Assembly: GCF_900291475.1 (NCBI RefSeq)
Contig: NZ_OLMM01000003.1
Location: 235,021-299,020 of the forward strand
Length of the DNA stretch: 64,000 nucleotides
Direction: 5' to 3'
Source: Acidaminococcus hominis
GTDB taxonomy: Bacteria; Bacillota; Negativicutes; Acidaminococcales; Acidaminococcaceae
The notes beneath the pieces were generated by a model. The model searched no databases. It saw only the letters and a list, made by a program, of their open reading frames with translations, and was not told the origin of the DNA. The position numbers and the translations under genes were made by a program. Below are positions 32,200-41,384 of this stretch, piece by piece. Within the stretch, counting starts at the first letter, position 1; each line of letters opens with the position of its first letter.

Positions 32200-33419
32200 T
32201 ATTTCAACTTCCCTTGTTTCATCAGAGCTCTTACCGTCAGCGGCAGGCCAAACAGGTTGATGAAGCCTTGGGCATCAGCCTGGTTGTACACTTCGTCTTC
32301 GCCGAAGGTGACGTATTCCTTGCTGTACAGGGAGTACGGGCTGGTAGTGCCGGCGGTGATGATGTTGCCTTTGTACAGCTTCAGTTTCACAGTACCGGTA
32401 ACGGTCTTTTGGGTTTCGTCCACGAAAGCCTGCAAAGCTTCCCGCAGCGGGGAGAACCACATGCCATCGTAAACCAGTTCTGCATAGCGGATGCCGATGG
32501 TTTCCTTATAGTTGAAGGTAGCCCGGTCCAGGCAGATGTTTTCCAGTTCGTTGTGGGCATAGTAGATGATGGCGCCGCCAGGAGTTTCGTAGACGCCTCT
32601 GTCCTTCATGCCTACCAGACGGTTTTCTACCATGTCGCTGATGCCAATGCCATTGCGTTTGCCGATTTCGTTCAGGGTTTCCATCAGTTCTACAGCGGAC
32701 ATTTTCTTGCCGTTAACGGCAACCGGTACGCCCTGTTCAAAGTCCAGGGTAATGTATTCGTCCTTGTCCGGAGCGGCTTCCGGAGTCTGGGTCATGATGT
32801 AGATTTCGGATTTCGGTTCGTTGGCCGGATCTTCCAGGTCGCTGCCTTCGTGGGACAGATGCCAGATGTTCCGGTCCATGCTGTAGTCCTTTTTCTTGGT
32901 TACAGGCACGGGAATGTTATGGGCAGCTGCATAGTCGATGGCGTCTTCTCTGGATTTGATATCCCATTCTCTCCAGGGAGCAATGACTTTCAGTTGGGGA
33001 GCCAAAGCCTTGATGCCCAGTTCGAAACGCACCTGGTCGTTGCCTTTGCCGGTAGCGCCGTGAGCGATAGCGTCAGCGTTTTCCTTCAGGGCAATGTCCA
33101 CCAGGTATTTGGCGATAATGGGACGGGCAATGGAGGTACCCAGCAGGTACTTCTTTTCATAAACGGCACCGGATTTTACCATGGGCCAAGCATATTCCTT
33201 CAGGAATTCTTCCTTCAGGTCCAGAATGTAGGCTTTGCTGGCACCGGATTTGATGGCTTTGTCATGGACAGGAGCCACTTCTTCCCCTTGGCCGATATCA
33301 GCCGTTACGGTGATGACTTCACAGTTGTTGTAGTTTTCCTTCAGCCAGGGAATGATACAGGAAGTATCCAAACCGCCGGAATAGGCCAATACGACTTTTT
33401 TAATGTCTTTTTTATCCAT
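32199..33419 (-). CDS. argG: argininosuccinate synthase
   Basis: 406 aa, joins citrulline and aspartate with ATP. P loop [18 protein letters not shown] at the N-terminus; [13 protein letters not shown] and [12 protein letters not shown] follow the family. ATG 33419 has AAGGAG 10 nt upstream; a TTG three codons earlier is a weaker option. One-base overlap with argH. Confidence 0.98.
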   Translation of the reverse strand: MDKKDIKKVVLAYSGGLDTSCIIPWLKENYNNCEVITVTADIGQGEEVAPVHDKAIKSGASKAYILDLKEEFLKEYAWPMVKSGAVYEKKYLLGTSIARPIIAKYLVDIALKENADAIAHGATGKGNDQVRFELGIKALAPQLKVIAPWREWDIKSREDAIDYAAAHNIPVPVTKKKDYSMDRNIWHLSHEGSDLEDPANEPKSEIYIMTQTPEAAPDKDEYITLDFEQGVPVAVNGKKMSAVELMETLNEIGKRNGIGISDMVENRLVGMKDRGVYETPGGAIIYYAHNELENICLDRATFNYKETIGIRYAELVYDGMWFSPLREALQAFVDETQKTVTGTVKLKLYKGNIITAGTTSPYSLYSKEYVTFGEDEVYNQADAQGFINLFGLPLTVRALMKQGKLK

Positions 33420-33460
33420 GCTATGCAATCTCCTTTTCGTTAATACGCTATCTACATACT

Positions 33461-34402
33461 TTACAACACTTCGTCACTCATTAGCAAGGCCATAATGGCT
33501 TTTTGTACATGAAGACGGTTTTCTGCTTCGTCAAATACCGCAGAATGGGGTCCTTCGATGACCTCGTCGGTGATTTCTTCCCCTCTGTGGGCAGGCAGGC
33601 AGTGGAGCACCATGGCGTCCGGCCGGGCCACGCTCAGCAGTTCGGCGTTGATCTGGTAGTCGTGGAGGGCTTTCACCCGGACTTCCTTTTCCGCTTCTTC
33701 GCCCATGGAAGCCCAGACGTCGGTGTAGAGGACGTCGGCGCCTTTGGCAGCTTCATACAGGTCTTCTTCTACCTTGATGGTGCAGCCGGTGATGGCTGCG
33801 TCCATTTTGGCCATATTCACAATCTGGGGGTCCGGCTGGTAGCCCTTGGGGCTGGCGCAGACCATGTTCATGCCCACCTTGGCGCAGGCGAACATCAGGG
33901 AATGGGCCATGTTGTTGCCGTCCCCTACGTACACCAGCTTCCGGCCCTTGAGCACGTCCTTGTATTCCAGGATGGTGAACATATCGGTCAGGGCCTGGCA
34001 GGGATGGAGCAGATCGGTGAGGCCGTTGATGACCGGAACACTGGCATAGTCGGCCAGTTCCTTGACGGCTTCGTGGGAATAGGTCCGGATCATAATGCCG
34101 TCCACAAAGCGGGACAGTACCCGGGCGGTATCTTTTACCGGTTCGCCCCGGCCAATCTGGGAGGTGGACTCGGTCATGTAGATGGGGTGGCCGCCCAGCT
34201 GATGGAAGCCGGTTTCAAAGGAAACCCGGGTCCGGGTGGAGGCTTTGGAGAAAATCATGGCCAGTGTTTTGCCCTTCAGGTATTCATGGGGTTCGCCCAG
34301 TTTTTGTTTCTTTTTCAGTTTGCGGCTGACATCCAGGATGGTGGCGACTTCGCCTACAGACAAATCATGGATGGAAATCAGATCTTTATTTCTTAAAGCC
34401 AT
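33461..34402 (-). CDS. argF: ornithine carbamoyltransferase
   Basis: 313 aa, makes citrulline from ornithine and carbamoyl phosphate. Carbamoyl phosphate loop [12 protein letters not shown] near 55, HPCQALTD near 132, and ornithine-binding [10 protein letters not shown] near 270. ATG 34402 with GAGGGG upstream; the in-frame region further upstream (to 34444) overlaps argD and lacks a site. Confidence 0.97.
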   Translation of the reverse strand: MALRNKDLISIHDLSVGEVATILDVSRKLKKKQKLGEPHEYLKGKTLAMIFSKASTRTRVSFETGFHQLGGHPIYMTESTSQIGRGEPVKDTARVLSRFVDGIMIRTYSHEAVKELADYASVPVINGLTDLLHPCQALTDMFTILEYKDVLKGRKLVYVGDGNNMAHSLMFACAKVGMNMVCASPKGYQPDPQIVNMAKMDAAITGCTIKVEEDLYEAAKGADVLYTDVWASMGEEAEKEVRVKALHDYQINAELLSVARPDAMVLHCLPAHRGEEITDEVIEGPHSAVFDEAENRLHVQKAIMALLMSDEVL

Positions 34403-34421
34403 GTTCTTCCCCTCGTTTTCT

Positions 34422-35612
34422 TTAGAAGTCTGCCAGGAGTTCATCCAGACCCTGGAGCAGTTTGTCGATGTCTTGTTCGGTAATAATCAGCGGCGGTACA
34501 AAACGCAGGACGTTCCCCGCCGTGCAGTTGATGATAAGGCCTTTTTCCAGGCAGCCCTTTACCAGGGAGGCGCCGGGTTTGGAAAGCTCCGCCCCCAGGA
34601 TCAGGCCCATGCCTCTTACGTCGGTGATTTTGTCCGGATACTTGGCCTGAAGGCCTTTCAGCCCGGCCTTAAAGTATTCGCCGGTTTTGGCAGCCTGCTC
34701 GTCTAGGTGCAGCTTCTTCATTTCGCTGATGGCCGTATAGCAGGCGGCGCAGGACAGGGCGTTGCCGCCGAAGGTGGACCCGTGGTCCCCAGGGGCGAAC
34801 ACGTGGGCCAGACGCTCGGTGACCAGGAAGGCTCCCATGGGGAAGCCGCCGCCGATGGCTTTGGCGGTGGTCATTACGTCGGGCTTAACGCCGCTGTACA
34901 TCCAGGCAAACCAGAAACCCGTGCGGCAGACGCCGGTCTGGATTTCGTCAAACATCAGGAGGGCATCGTGCTTCTGGCACAGCTCCTTGGCTTTTTCCAG
35001 GTAGCCGGCCGGAGGTACGTGGACCCCGCCTTCCCCTTGGATGGGCTCCAGCAGCACGCCGCAGACCTCATCGTCCATGGCCGCTTCCAGAGCCTTCACG
35101 TCCCCAAAGGGCACGTACACAAAGCCTTCCGGCAGAGGGTTCAGCCCTTCGTGGTAGTGTTCCTGGCCGGTGGCGGTCAGGGTTTCCATGGTGCGCCCGT
35201 GGAAGGAATCCAAGGCGGTAATGATCTTGAATTTCTTGGGGCTCTTTTTCACGCCGTATTTCCGGGCCAGCTTGATGGCCCCTTCGTTGGCTTCGGCGCC
35301 GCTGTTGCAGAAGAACACCCGGTCGAACTGGGCGGCTTCGCACAGCTCCTTGGCGGCCTTGGCCTGGATTTCGGTGTAGAACAGGTTGGAGCAGTGCAGC
35401 AGCTTGCCAGCCTGTGCGCTCACGGCGTCCACCAGGGGCTTGTAGTTATAGCCCAGGGCGTTGACGGCAATGCCGGCCAGAAAGTCGGTGTATTCCTTGC
35501 CGTCGGCGTCGTAAAGATGAACCCCTTCCCCGTGGTCCAGGGCAATCTGGTTTCTGCCAAACACCGGCAGATAATAATGGTCCGTTTGTTCAATAATTTC
35601 TTTTGTATTCAT
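34422..35612 (-). CDS. argD: acetylornithine aminotransferase
   Basis: 396 aa class-III aminotransferase. CNSGAEANEGAIKLARKY binds the PLP phosphate; LMFDEIQTGVCRTG and the PLP Lys in MTTAKAIGGGFPMGA follow. ATG 35612 with AGGAG 9 nt upstream; a GTG two codons earlier is an alternative. May also serve as succinyl-DAP aminotransferase in lysine synthesis. Confidence 0.96.
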   Translation of the reverse strand: MNTKEIIEQTDHYYLPVFGRNQIALDHGEGVHLYDADGKEYTDFLAGIAVNALGYNYKPLVDAVSAQAGKLLHCSNLFYTEIQAKAAKELCEAAQFDRVFFCNSGAEANEGAIKLARKYGVKKSPKKFKIITALDSFHGRTMETLTATGQEHYHEGLNPLPEGFVYVPFGDVKALEAAMDDEVCGVLLEPIQGEGGVHVPPAGYLEKAKELCQKHDALLMFDEIQTGVCRTGFWFAWMYSGVKPDVMTTAKAIGGGFPMGAFLVTERLAHVFAPGDHGSTFGGNALSCAACYTAISEMKKLHLDEQAAKTGEYFKAGLKGLQAKYPDKITDVRGMGLILGAELSKPGASLVKGCLEKGLIINCTAGNVLRFVPPLIITEQDIDKLLQGLDELLADF

Positions 35613-35639
35613 CGGCACAATCTCCTGTATATTCTTGCA

Positions 35640-36527
35640 TTAGTCTCTGACCACTTCGGTACCCACGCCCTTGTCGGAGAAAATCTCCTGGAGGATGGAG
35701 TGTTCCTGGCGGCCATCGATGATGTGGGTCTTCACAGCGCCCCCGGACAGGGCGGCGATGCAGGCCTTCACCTTGGGGATCATGCCCCCGTCGATGCTGC
35801 CCTTCACAATCAGTTCCTGGGCCTTTTCAAAGGTCAGGGTGGACAGGAAGGTGGACTCATCGTTGTGGTCTTCGTAGATGCCCTTCACGTCGGTGAGCAT
35901 CAGCAGCTTTTCGGCCTTCAGGGCCCCGGCTACCTCGCCGGCTACGCTGTCGGCGTTGATGTTGTAGGTCTCCCCGTCTTCCCCAATACCGGTGGGGGCA
36001 ATGACGGGAATGTAGTCATGGGCCAAAAGCAGGTTGATCAGGTCCGTATTGACCTTTTCCACCGTGCCCACGTAGCCGATGTCCACCAGGTTCACCTGGC
36101 CGTTTTCGTACACATCAGCCAGATGTTTCTTGGCTTCCAGCAGGCGGGCGTCCTTGCCGTTCAGGCCAATGGCGTTGCCCCCCAGAATATTCAGGCGCCG
36201 CACCAGGTCAGTGTTGGTTTTGCCCACCAGGGCCAGTTCGGCGATTTCCACCGTTTCTTTATCGGTAACCCTAAGACCGCTGACAAACTCGGATTTCTTG
36301 CCGGCTGCCTTCAGCATGGCGGTAATTTCCGGGCCGCCGCCGTGGACCACCACCGGCTTCATGCCGGCGCAGTGCAGGAACACGATATCTTCCAGCACCT
36401 TGTTTTTCAGCTCATCGTTCAGCATGGCGTTGCCGCCGTATTTCACCACAACCGTTTTGCCCTTGAAAGCGCTTAAATATGGCAGTGCTTCAACTAAGAT
36501 ATTCATTTCGTTGTTTTTTATCTGCAT
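35640..36527 (-). CDS. argB: acetylglutamate kinase
   Basis: 295 aa amino acid kinase. VVKYGGNAM near 28, VVHGGGPEI near 60, INADSVAGEVAGALKAEKLLMLTDV near 200 and GSIDGGMIPKV near 240. The long N-terminal helix (residues 1-20) is typical of the hexameric, arginine-inhibited type, which suggests feedback control. First gene of the operon; GGAGG upstream. Confidence 0.97.
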   Translation of the reverse strand: MQIKNNEMNILVEALPYLSAFKGKTVVVKYGGNAMLNDELKNKVLEDIVFLHCAGMKPVVVHGGGPEITAMLKAAGKKSEFVSGLRVTDKETVEIAELALVGKTNTDLVRRLNILGGNAIGLNGKDARLLEAKKHLADVYENGQVNLVDIGYVGTVEKVNTDLINLLLAHDYIPVIAPTGIGEDGETYNINADSVAGEVAGALKAEKLLMLTDVKGIYEDHNDESTFLSTLTFEKAQELIVKGSIDGGMIPKVKACIAALSGGAVKTHIIDGRQEHSILQEIFSDKGVGTEVVRD

Positions 36528-36711
36528 ATTTCTTCCTCCTCAAAATGGGTTTCCCGTTTTGTCCGACCCTCATCGGTAGTCGGAGCCATAGTTGGCACGC
36601 TTCACCAGGACACGAGTTTTTCCGTCGTTCACCCTCGGCTGCGGGCAGGGGAAAACGACCTTTACCACTATGCAATTGTCCAAGCCGTCATCCCCTCCTT
36701 TGTCCTTATGG
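36528..36711 (-). promoter_or_regulatory. arg operon 5' leader, about 185 nt
   Basis: No gene. On the minus strand it holds hairpins TCCGAC..GTCGGA (36568-36591) and a possible CGTTTTCCCC / GGAAAAACG pairing near 36605-36660. The length suggests RNA-level control, but I see no T-box or known riboswitch motif. Confidence 0.35.
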
Positions 36712-36746
36712 TGAATTATTATACACTTTCGTGCATAAATTCGCAA
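36712..36746 (-). promoter_or_regulatory. arg operon promoter overlapped by two ARG boxes
   Basis: Minus strand TTGCGA (36741-36746), 17-bp spacer, TATAAT (36718-36723). ARG-box-like TGAATTATTATACA (36712-36725) covers the -10 and TGCATAAATTCGCA (36732-36745) covers the -35; their starts are 20 bp apart, the usual ArgR hexamer spacing (consensus TGAATWWWWATTCA). ArgR repression by arginine is expected. Confidence 0.75.
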
Positions 36747-36930
36747 CCGTTTTTTCCACTTTTTTTAGGAATTTCCTGTCCTGATAGTACTATTATTATA
36801 AGCCTTTCAGCAGGAATCTACACGTTTTTGGTGAATAAGTTCAGAGAAAATTGTTATAATAGGAAAGAACAAGCGTTTTTTCTATTTTTTTGCAAAATCC
36901 GGCCCTGCGCCCTACCTAACAGGAGGTCTT

Positions 36931-37728
36931 ATGCGGAAACTGCTTTATCTTCTCATTCTGCTCTCAGCTGCACTCTGCTACTATCTTACCCGCCCTGTGG
37001 TGCATACGGGGGCCGGCCCTGCCCCGGTGCCCGCCTACGCTGCTGCCGCGGCGGCCCAGGAGGACCCGCTCACCCGGCTGCTGCCGGGAATCGACGTGCC
37101 CCGGCCCCTGCGCCTGGTGTACCGGGCCTGGCACCTGAAGGAAATCACCCGGAGCCGGATCCCGGCGGAAGACTGGGTCCCCTTAAAACGGATGTCCCCC
37201 TGGCTGCCCAAAGCCCTGGTGTCCGTGGAAGACAAACGGTTCTACTCCCACCACGGCATTGACCCGGACGGCATTTTCCGGGCCATCCTGATGAATATCC
37301 AGGCAGACGAGGTAGTAGAAGGCGGCAGCACCATCACCCAGCAGGTGGTGAAAAACAACCTGCTCACCTCAGAACAGTCCCTGGAACGGAAAATCCTGGA
37401 AGCAGGACTGGCGCTGGTGGTGGAAATCCACTACAGCAAGGACGAAATCCTGGAAATGTACCTGAATACCACCTTCCTGGGCGCAGGCGCCACCGGCGTG
37501 CAGCAGGCCAGCGAAACCTACTATGGCCTGGAGCCCAGCCAGCTTTCCCTGTCCGAGGCCGCTGCCCTGGCCGGCCTCCCCTACGCCCCCTCGGCCCTGA
37601 ACCCCTTTGACAACCCGGAAGGCTGCCGGGAGCGGCGGAACCTGGTACTGGAACGGATGAACGAACAGGGCATGATTACCGAAGGAGAAATGCGGGAAGC
37701 CCAGCGGCAGGGGCTGCATTTGCGGTGA
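36931..37728 (+). CDS. monofunctional peptidoglycan glycosyltransferase (GT51)
   Basis: 265 aa. Signal anchor at 1-20, an Ala/Pro-rich spacer, then the GT51 domain: catalytic Glu in VSVEDKRFYSHHGID (near 100), GGSTITQQVVKN (131-142) and ERKILEAGLAL with KDEILEMYLNTTFLG. It polymerises lipid II at the outer face of the inner membrane. No transpeptidase domain follows, so MtgA-like. AGGAGG 6 nt before ATG. Confidence 0.93.
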   Translation: MRKLLYLLILLSAALCYYLTRPVVHTGAGPAPVPAYAAAAAAQEDPLTRLLPGIDVPRPLRLVYRAWHLKEITRSRIPAEDWVPLKRMSPWLPKALVSVEDKRFYSHHGIDPDGIFRAILMNIQADEVVEGGSTITQQVVKNNLLTSEQSLERKILEAGLALVVEIHYSKDEILEMYLNTTFLGAGATGVQQASETYYGLEPSQLSLSEAAALAGLPYAPSALNPFDNPEGCRERRNLVLERMNEQGMITEGEMREAQRQGLHLR

Positions 37729-37736
37729 TTTGAAAT

Positions 37737-38213
37737 GAAACTTCTATCGGCGCCTTGTGGCTCCACTTCCTACAGTGGTTCGCTGCAAGCCAGAGTGGTT
37801 CGCGGCTCGCTGCGCAACTTCACCCTGCGGGTTTGCTTTGCAGGCCGCTATCACATGGGTCGCGTATTCCAAATATCTTTTGGGTAATTTATGACGATAT
37901 TTGGACGCGACCACAACGTTTGCAGAAAGCATTCTATTCCGCTACTTGTCAAGTAATAAAGTCAGGTAGTGCAGATATTTGCAAACTATGTTGCTTTGCT
38001 ATACCCGTTTAGTACATGACTCGTAGTGGTCTAAGACTGGCCCCTTCAAGAGTTGCGCTCACATCCAAGAGCATGTCAGTTTATCAAAATGCTCTTGGCT
38101 AATGTGAGCCATGTGATAGCAGCCCAAGAAGCAAGCCCGCAGGGCGCGGCTGATTGGAGCGCTGCGAACCACTAAGGGGCTGGCAGTCCGTAGGACTGAC
38201 TGAGGACGTTTAT
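37737..38213 (+). repeat. structured repeat element RE5
   Basis: Starts GAAACTTCTATCGG, has a GGCGCC..GGCTCC hairpin, CACTTCCTACAGTGGTTCGC, hairpin ACCC-TGC-GGGT and long hairpin P at 37842-37919 (inner stem CCAAATATC / GATATTTGG). ACCCGTTTAGTACATGAC and an inverse P at 38053-38123 (CCAAGAGCA / TGCTCTTGG) follow. Closes CTGCGAACCACTAAGGGG and hairpin CAGTCC-GTA-GGACTG with ACTGAGGACGTTTA. No gene between 37729 and 38323. Confidence 0.8.
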
Positions 38214-38233
38214 TAGATACTGTTATAAAAAGT

Positions 38234-38280
38234 AAAAAAACGGCTGGCGAACTTTTTCTGTTCTCGCAAGCCGTTTTTTC
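38234..38280 (-). terminator. terminator of the AraC regulator gene
   Basis: Stem CGGCTNGCGA / TCGCAAGCCG with 12-nt loop, A7 on the left and T6 on the right; works on the minus strand after the regulator, possibly both ways. Confidence 0.85.
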
Positions 38281-38323
38281 TTTCGGGGATAAGTATTATT
38301 TCACACCCTCTATTTTCTTTTCT

Positions 38324-39223
38324 TCAACTATACTCTTCCAGCAACCGTTTGCTGTCCTCTTTGGGAGGATAGCCAAACATCCGGGCATATTCCCGGCTGA
38401 ATTGGGAAGGGCTTTCGTAGCCCACCCGGAAGGCCACATCGGCAGCTTCCGCCGTTCCTTTTAACAGCAGCAGCCGGGCTTCCTGAAGCCGCAGCTTCTT
38501 TTGGAATTGCAGGGGGCTCATGGCGGTAACTTCCTTGAACTGCCGGTGCACGGTGGGCACACTGACCCTGGCTTTTTGCGCCAGTTCCTCCACCCGGATG
38601 GTTTCGTTATAATGCGCAATAATATACTGAACAATTTCCTGCATCTGATAGGCCTTGCTGTCCTTCAGGGCAAATTGCCGCAGACTGGCTCCCTGGGGGC
38701 CCAGCAGCAGGTAATAAAGGATTTCTCTGGTATAAAGCGGCGCCAGCACCGGAATATTTTCCGGGGTATCCACCAGACGTACCAACCTTGCCATAGCATC
38801 CATCAAAGGCAGTTCCAAAGGACTCACATAAATGGCCCGGTCCTGCTTCTTTTGGGGCTTCTCCCCAGGAACCGCCGGCAGCAGCTCCACCAGCTGGTCC
38901 AAAGTAAATTCCAACTTCAGGGAAATATACGGCTCTTCCCGGGTGGCTTCCAGAATCTGCCCTGTCACCGGCAGTCCCACTGCGGAAACCAGGTAGTCCG
39001 AAGGGCCATACTGAAAGCGTTCCTCGGCCAGGCCGATTTCTTTTCGCCCCTGAAGAATGATGCAAAGGGAAGGCTTTTGGAATAGGGCCTCCGGTTCCGT
39101 GGTGACATACTGCCGCACAAAATACAGGGAAGGGACCGCCGTTTGGATCCAGCTGTTCTCCTTTACCTGGCGTTCCACAATGCCAGCCAGTTCTTTTCGA
39201 TATGCAGCCAGTTTGTCTTCCAT
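38324..39223 (-). CDS. AraC-family transcriptional regulator (AraC_N type)
   Basis: 299 aa. An N-terminal AraC_N sensor domain (FVRQYVTTEPEALFQKPSLCIILQGRKEI) is followed by two HTH units: VEELAQKARVSVPTVHRQFKEV and AADVAFRVGYESPSQFSREYARMFGYPP. ATG 39223 has GGGAG 7 nt upstream; the longer frame to 39580 runs into the next gene's end and lacks domain content. It sits downstream of, and on the same strand as, an operon of exported proteins, which it probably controls (inference). Confidence 0.92.
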   Translation of the reverse strand: MEDKLAAYRKELAGIVERQVKENSWIQTAVPSLYFVRQYVTTEPEALFQKPSLCIILQGRKEIGLAEERFQYGPSDYLVSAVGLPVTGQILEATREEPYISLKLEFTLDQLVELLPAVPGEKPQKKQDRAIYVSPLELPLMDAMARLVRLVDTPENIPVLAPLYTREILYYLLLGPQGASLRQFALKDSKAYQMQEIVQYIIAHYNETIRVEELAQKARVSVPTVHRQFKEVTAMSPLQFQKKLRLQEARLLLLKGTAEAADVAFRVGYESPSQFSREYARMFGYPPKEDSKRLLEEYS

Positions 39224-39359
39224 ACGCTCTCTCCCTTCTGCCGGCAGGCCTTTTCTGCCCAGCCCAACCGGTCTTCTCCGCCATATTGTAGCAGTTCTTC
39301 CCCGGCCCCGGCAAGTCCGGCTGGGTCCTTGTCCAGCGCCTGGAGCTGATTGCCGCTGC

Positions 39360-40787
39360 TTATAATTTCGGATAAACTCTGGTCTTAGGCCCCAGATAGC
39401 CTTTGATGATTTTTGGAGGATTTTCCAGGGCATCTTTTGCGTGGAGATATTTGGGGTTAATGGCCACACTGTTGGGATCCACCCGGTAGTCCCCATAGCC
39501 AAACATGGTGGTGGAACCATAGGTGGATTCCGGCGGTCTGATAGAGGGCACCAGAGCGCTTTCACCTCTGTCCAGGGCATCCTTCACAGTAGCAATGAGA
39601 TTATCCAAATACTTGATGTCCAGCGGCAGGGGATTGTGGCCGGTGAAAATACGTTTTGCCCGTCCGTTCAACTTGTGCTTCAGGTCCACCAGGGCCGTGT
39701 AATACCGGTCCATGGAGCATTCCAGCCCCACGTCGTCCAACAGTCCGGAGTTGGGGCCGAGGGGGTCGTTGCTGCCCAGGGAATCGGAGGAGTACAGGTC
39801 CCCTGTCTTTGCGTCCAGCAGCACCAGGCTTCCCACCGTATGGCCGGGAACAGCGTAGGCTGTCAGCACCGTATTGCCCAGGTCGAATTTGTCTCCCTCT
39901 TGAGGATCCAGGGTACCTTGGGGAATGTTGTCCCCAAACCAGCTCAGGTCCTTGTGGGGCACATACACCTTGATATGTTTATCCAGGAAGTTTTGGGTCT
40001 GGGCAGCATGGTCTGCGTGCCCATGGAGGGAAATCACGTCAAAGGGCAGTCCCCCGTCCAGCTTTTGAATCAGGGAATACAAATCCCCCTTGGCGTCCAG
40101 GCCGCTGTCAATGAGCAGAGCCCGCTGGGAGCCCACCACCAGGAACATATTGACCCGGGCGTAATCTGAGATTCGAATCAGGGCAGGGGTATCAGGGGCC
40201 GCTTCCCGGAGTACCTCATAGCTGAAGTACCCAGGCTGGTGCACCACAAAATTATACCTGAGGGTGGCCACGTCACTGGGAGCCGCACCCTTGGAAAAGG
40301 CAATGGCCTTGACCACTACGGTCTTCTCCGTCCCGGGTTTCTGGCTGGCCCCGGCGCCGAATTCCAAAATGGGGATGGCACCCTTGGCAGGGTCAAACAC
40401 CGGACTGTCCTGGGTGGGCTTCGTACCGTCCAGGGTATAATGGATCTCCGCCCCTGGGGTGGCGGACCCTAGCCGGATATGGCTGTAGCTGATTTCGTAG
40501 GTGCCCGGCATAGGATACGCCCCGGGCTGGGCGGTTTTGGCCTGGCTGGTCCGAACGGGCAGAGCAACACCAGAAAGGGCGCGCTGACCGGTCCCAGCGG
40601 TACTGGGGCTCCCGTTCTCCTTTGCCAGAAGGGCCTGGACAAGCGCGGCCTGCCCAGCCCCCACCGTCTGCGCTGCCGGCTGTGCAGCCGCGGCCAGAGC
40701 TACAGGCACGTCACCGAGCTGGCCAAAAAAGCCAAAGGCTGCTGCAAAACCGGCAGCCACAATTCCTGCCTGCATTGCCTTTCGCAT
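39360..40787 (-). CDS. exported metallo-beta-lactamase-fold hydrolase with chitobiase/FN3-like domain
   Basis: 475 aa. Signal peptide at 1-33 (AAGFAAAFGFFGQ..ALAAAAQ), low-complexity linker, then a CHB_HEX_C_1-like beta domain (about 90-180, PGAEIHYTLDGTKPT). The MBL domain follows with LHGHADHAAQ (HXHXDH), PGHTVGSLVLLD and FTGHNP, the metal ligands of the fold. Substrate unknown; lactone, ester or phosphodiester are options. It lies 3 bp downstream of the NTF2-like gene, in an operon of three exported proteins. Confidence 0.85.
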   Translation of the reverse strand: MRKAMQAGIVAAGFAAAFGFFGQLGDVPVALAAAAQPAAQTVGAGQAALVQALLAKENGSPSTAGTGQRALSGVALPVRTSQAKTAQPGAYPMPGTYEISYSHIRLGSATPGAEIHYTLDGTKPTQDSPVFDPAKGAIPILEFGAGASQKPGTEKTVVVKAIAFSKGAAPSDVATLRYNFVVHQPGYFSYEVLREAAPDTPALIRISDYARVNMFLVVGSQRALLIDSGLDAKGDLYSLIQKLDGGLPFDVISLHGHADHAAQTQNFLDKHIKVYVPHKDLSWFGDNIPQGTLDPQEGDKFDLGNTVLTAYAVPGHTVGSLVLLDAKTGDLYSSDSLGSNDPLGPNSGLLDDVGLECSMDRYYTALVDLKHKLNGRAKRIFTGHNPLPLDIKYLDNLIATVKDALDRGESALVPSIRPPESTYGSTTMFGYGDYRVDPNSVAINPKYLHAKDALENPPKIIKGYLGPKTRVYPKL

Positions 40788-40790
40788 GCT

Positions 40791-41372
40791 TTACCCCTCC
40801 TGTTTCGTCAGCGGCAAATCGCCGTATTCCGTCCAGACAAAATCGGCCATCCTTTTCTTGATCAGCCATTTGCCGTCCTGTTTTACGTAGGTATCGTGGT
40901 AGCGGGTACCCCCGGAACGTTTCACCTGTCTGCCGTTTTGGGTGCTGATCAGCACCACGTAGCAATAGCTGGTGCCCGTTGCCGTATTGCCCTTGATATC
41001 CACCACCTGCTGGCCGTTGATGTGGTATACCACGTCCTGGGTTTTCAGGAAATCATCAAAGGCTTTGCCAATGTTCTCCCGGCCGGTCAGTGAGGTCATC
41101 AGTTTCCCATCGGAATAATTCTCCACCACCGCATCCTTTGTAAAAAGGGCTTCCTGGGCAATGCCATTTTTCTCATCGGCTAGGATGGAAAAGGTGTCCA
41201 CCAGTTCCTTTAGGGCCAGCTTGTCCGCCAGGACGCTGGTGGCTTCCCTATTAGAGGTTGCACCCGCCTGTACCGCCGCCGCTTCCACTGCCGGCATAGG
41301 AGCCGGCTGTCCAAAAAGTACCAGGAGGGCTGCCAGTCCTGCTGCGGCCCCCAGCTTCGTCATTTTTCTCAT
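40791..41372 (-). CDS. exported NTF2/SnoaL-like domain protein
   Basis: 193 aa. Signal peptide (AAAGLAALLVLFGQPAPMPAVEA). The SnoaL_4-type cone fold follows (KLALKELVDTFSILADEKN .. GRENIGKAFDDFL .. KQDGKWLIKKRMADFVW). Members bind or isomerise small ring compounds, but many are uncharacterised. Middle gene of the exported trio, 12 bp after the esterase. Confidence 0.82.
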   Translation of the reverse strand: MRKMTKLGAAAGLAALLVLFGQPAPMPAVEAAAVQAGATSNREATSVLADKLALKELVDTFSILADEKNGIAQEALFTKDAVVENYSDGKLMTSLTGRENIGKAFDDFLKTQDVVYHINGQQVVDIKGNTATGTSYCYVVLISTQNGRQVKRSGGTRYHDTYVKQDGKWLIKKRMADFVWTEYGDLPLTKQEG

Positions 41373-41384
41373 AGGAATTCCTCC

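Noticed and set aside
34707-36476. long open frame opposite argD/argB
   Set aside because: Antisense shadow of two clear arg genes; composition is His/Gly/Val-rich as usual for such shadows.
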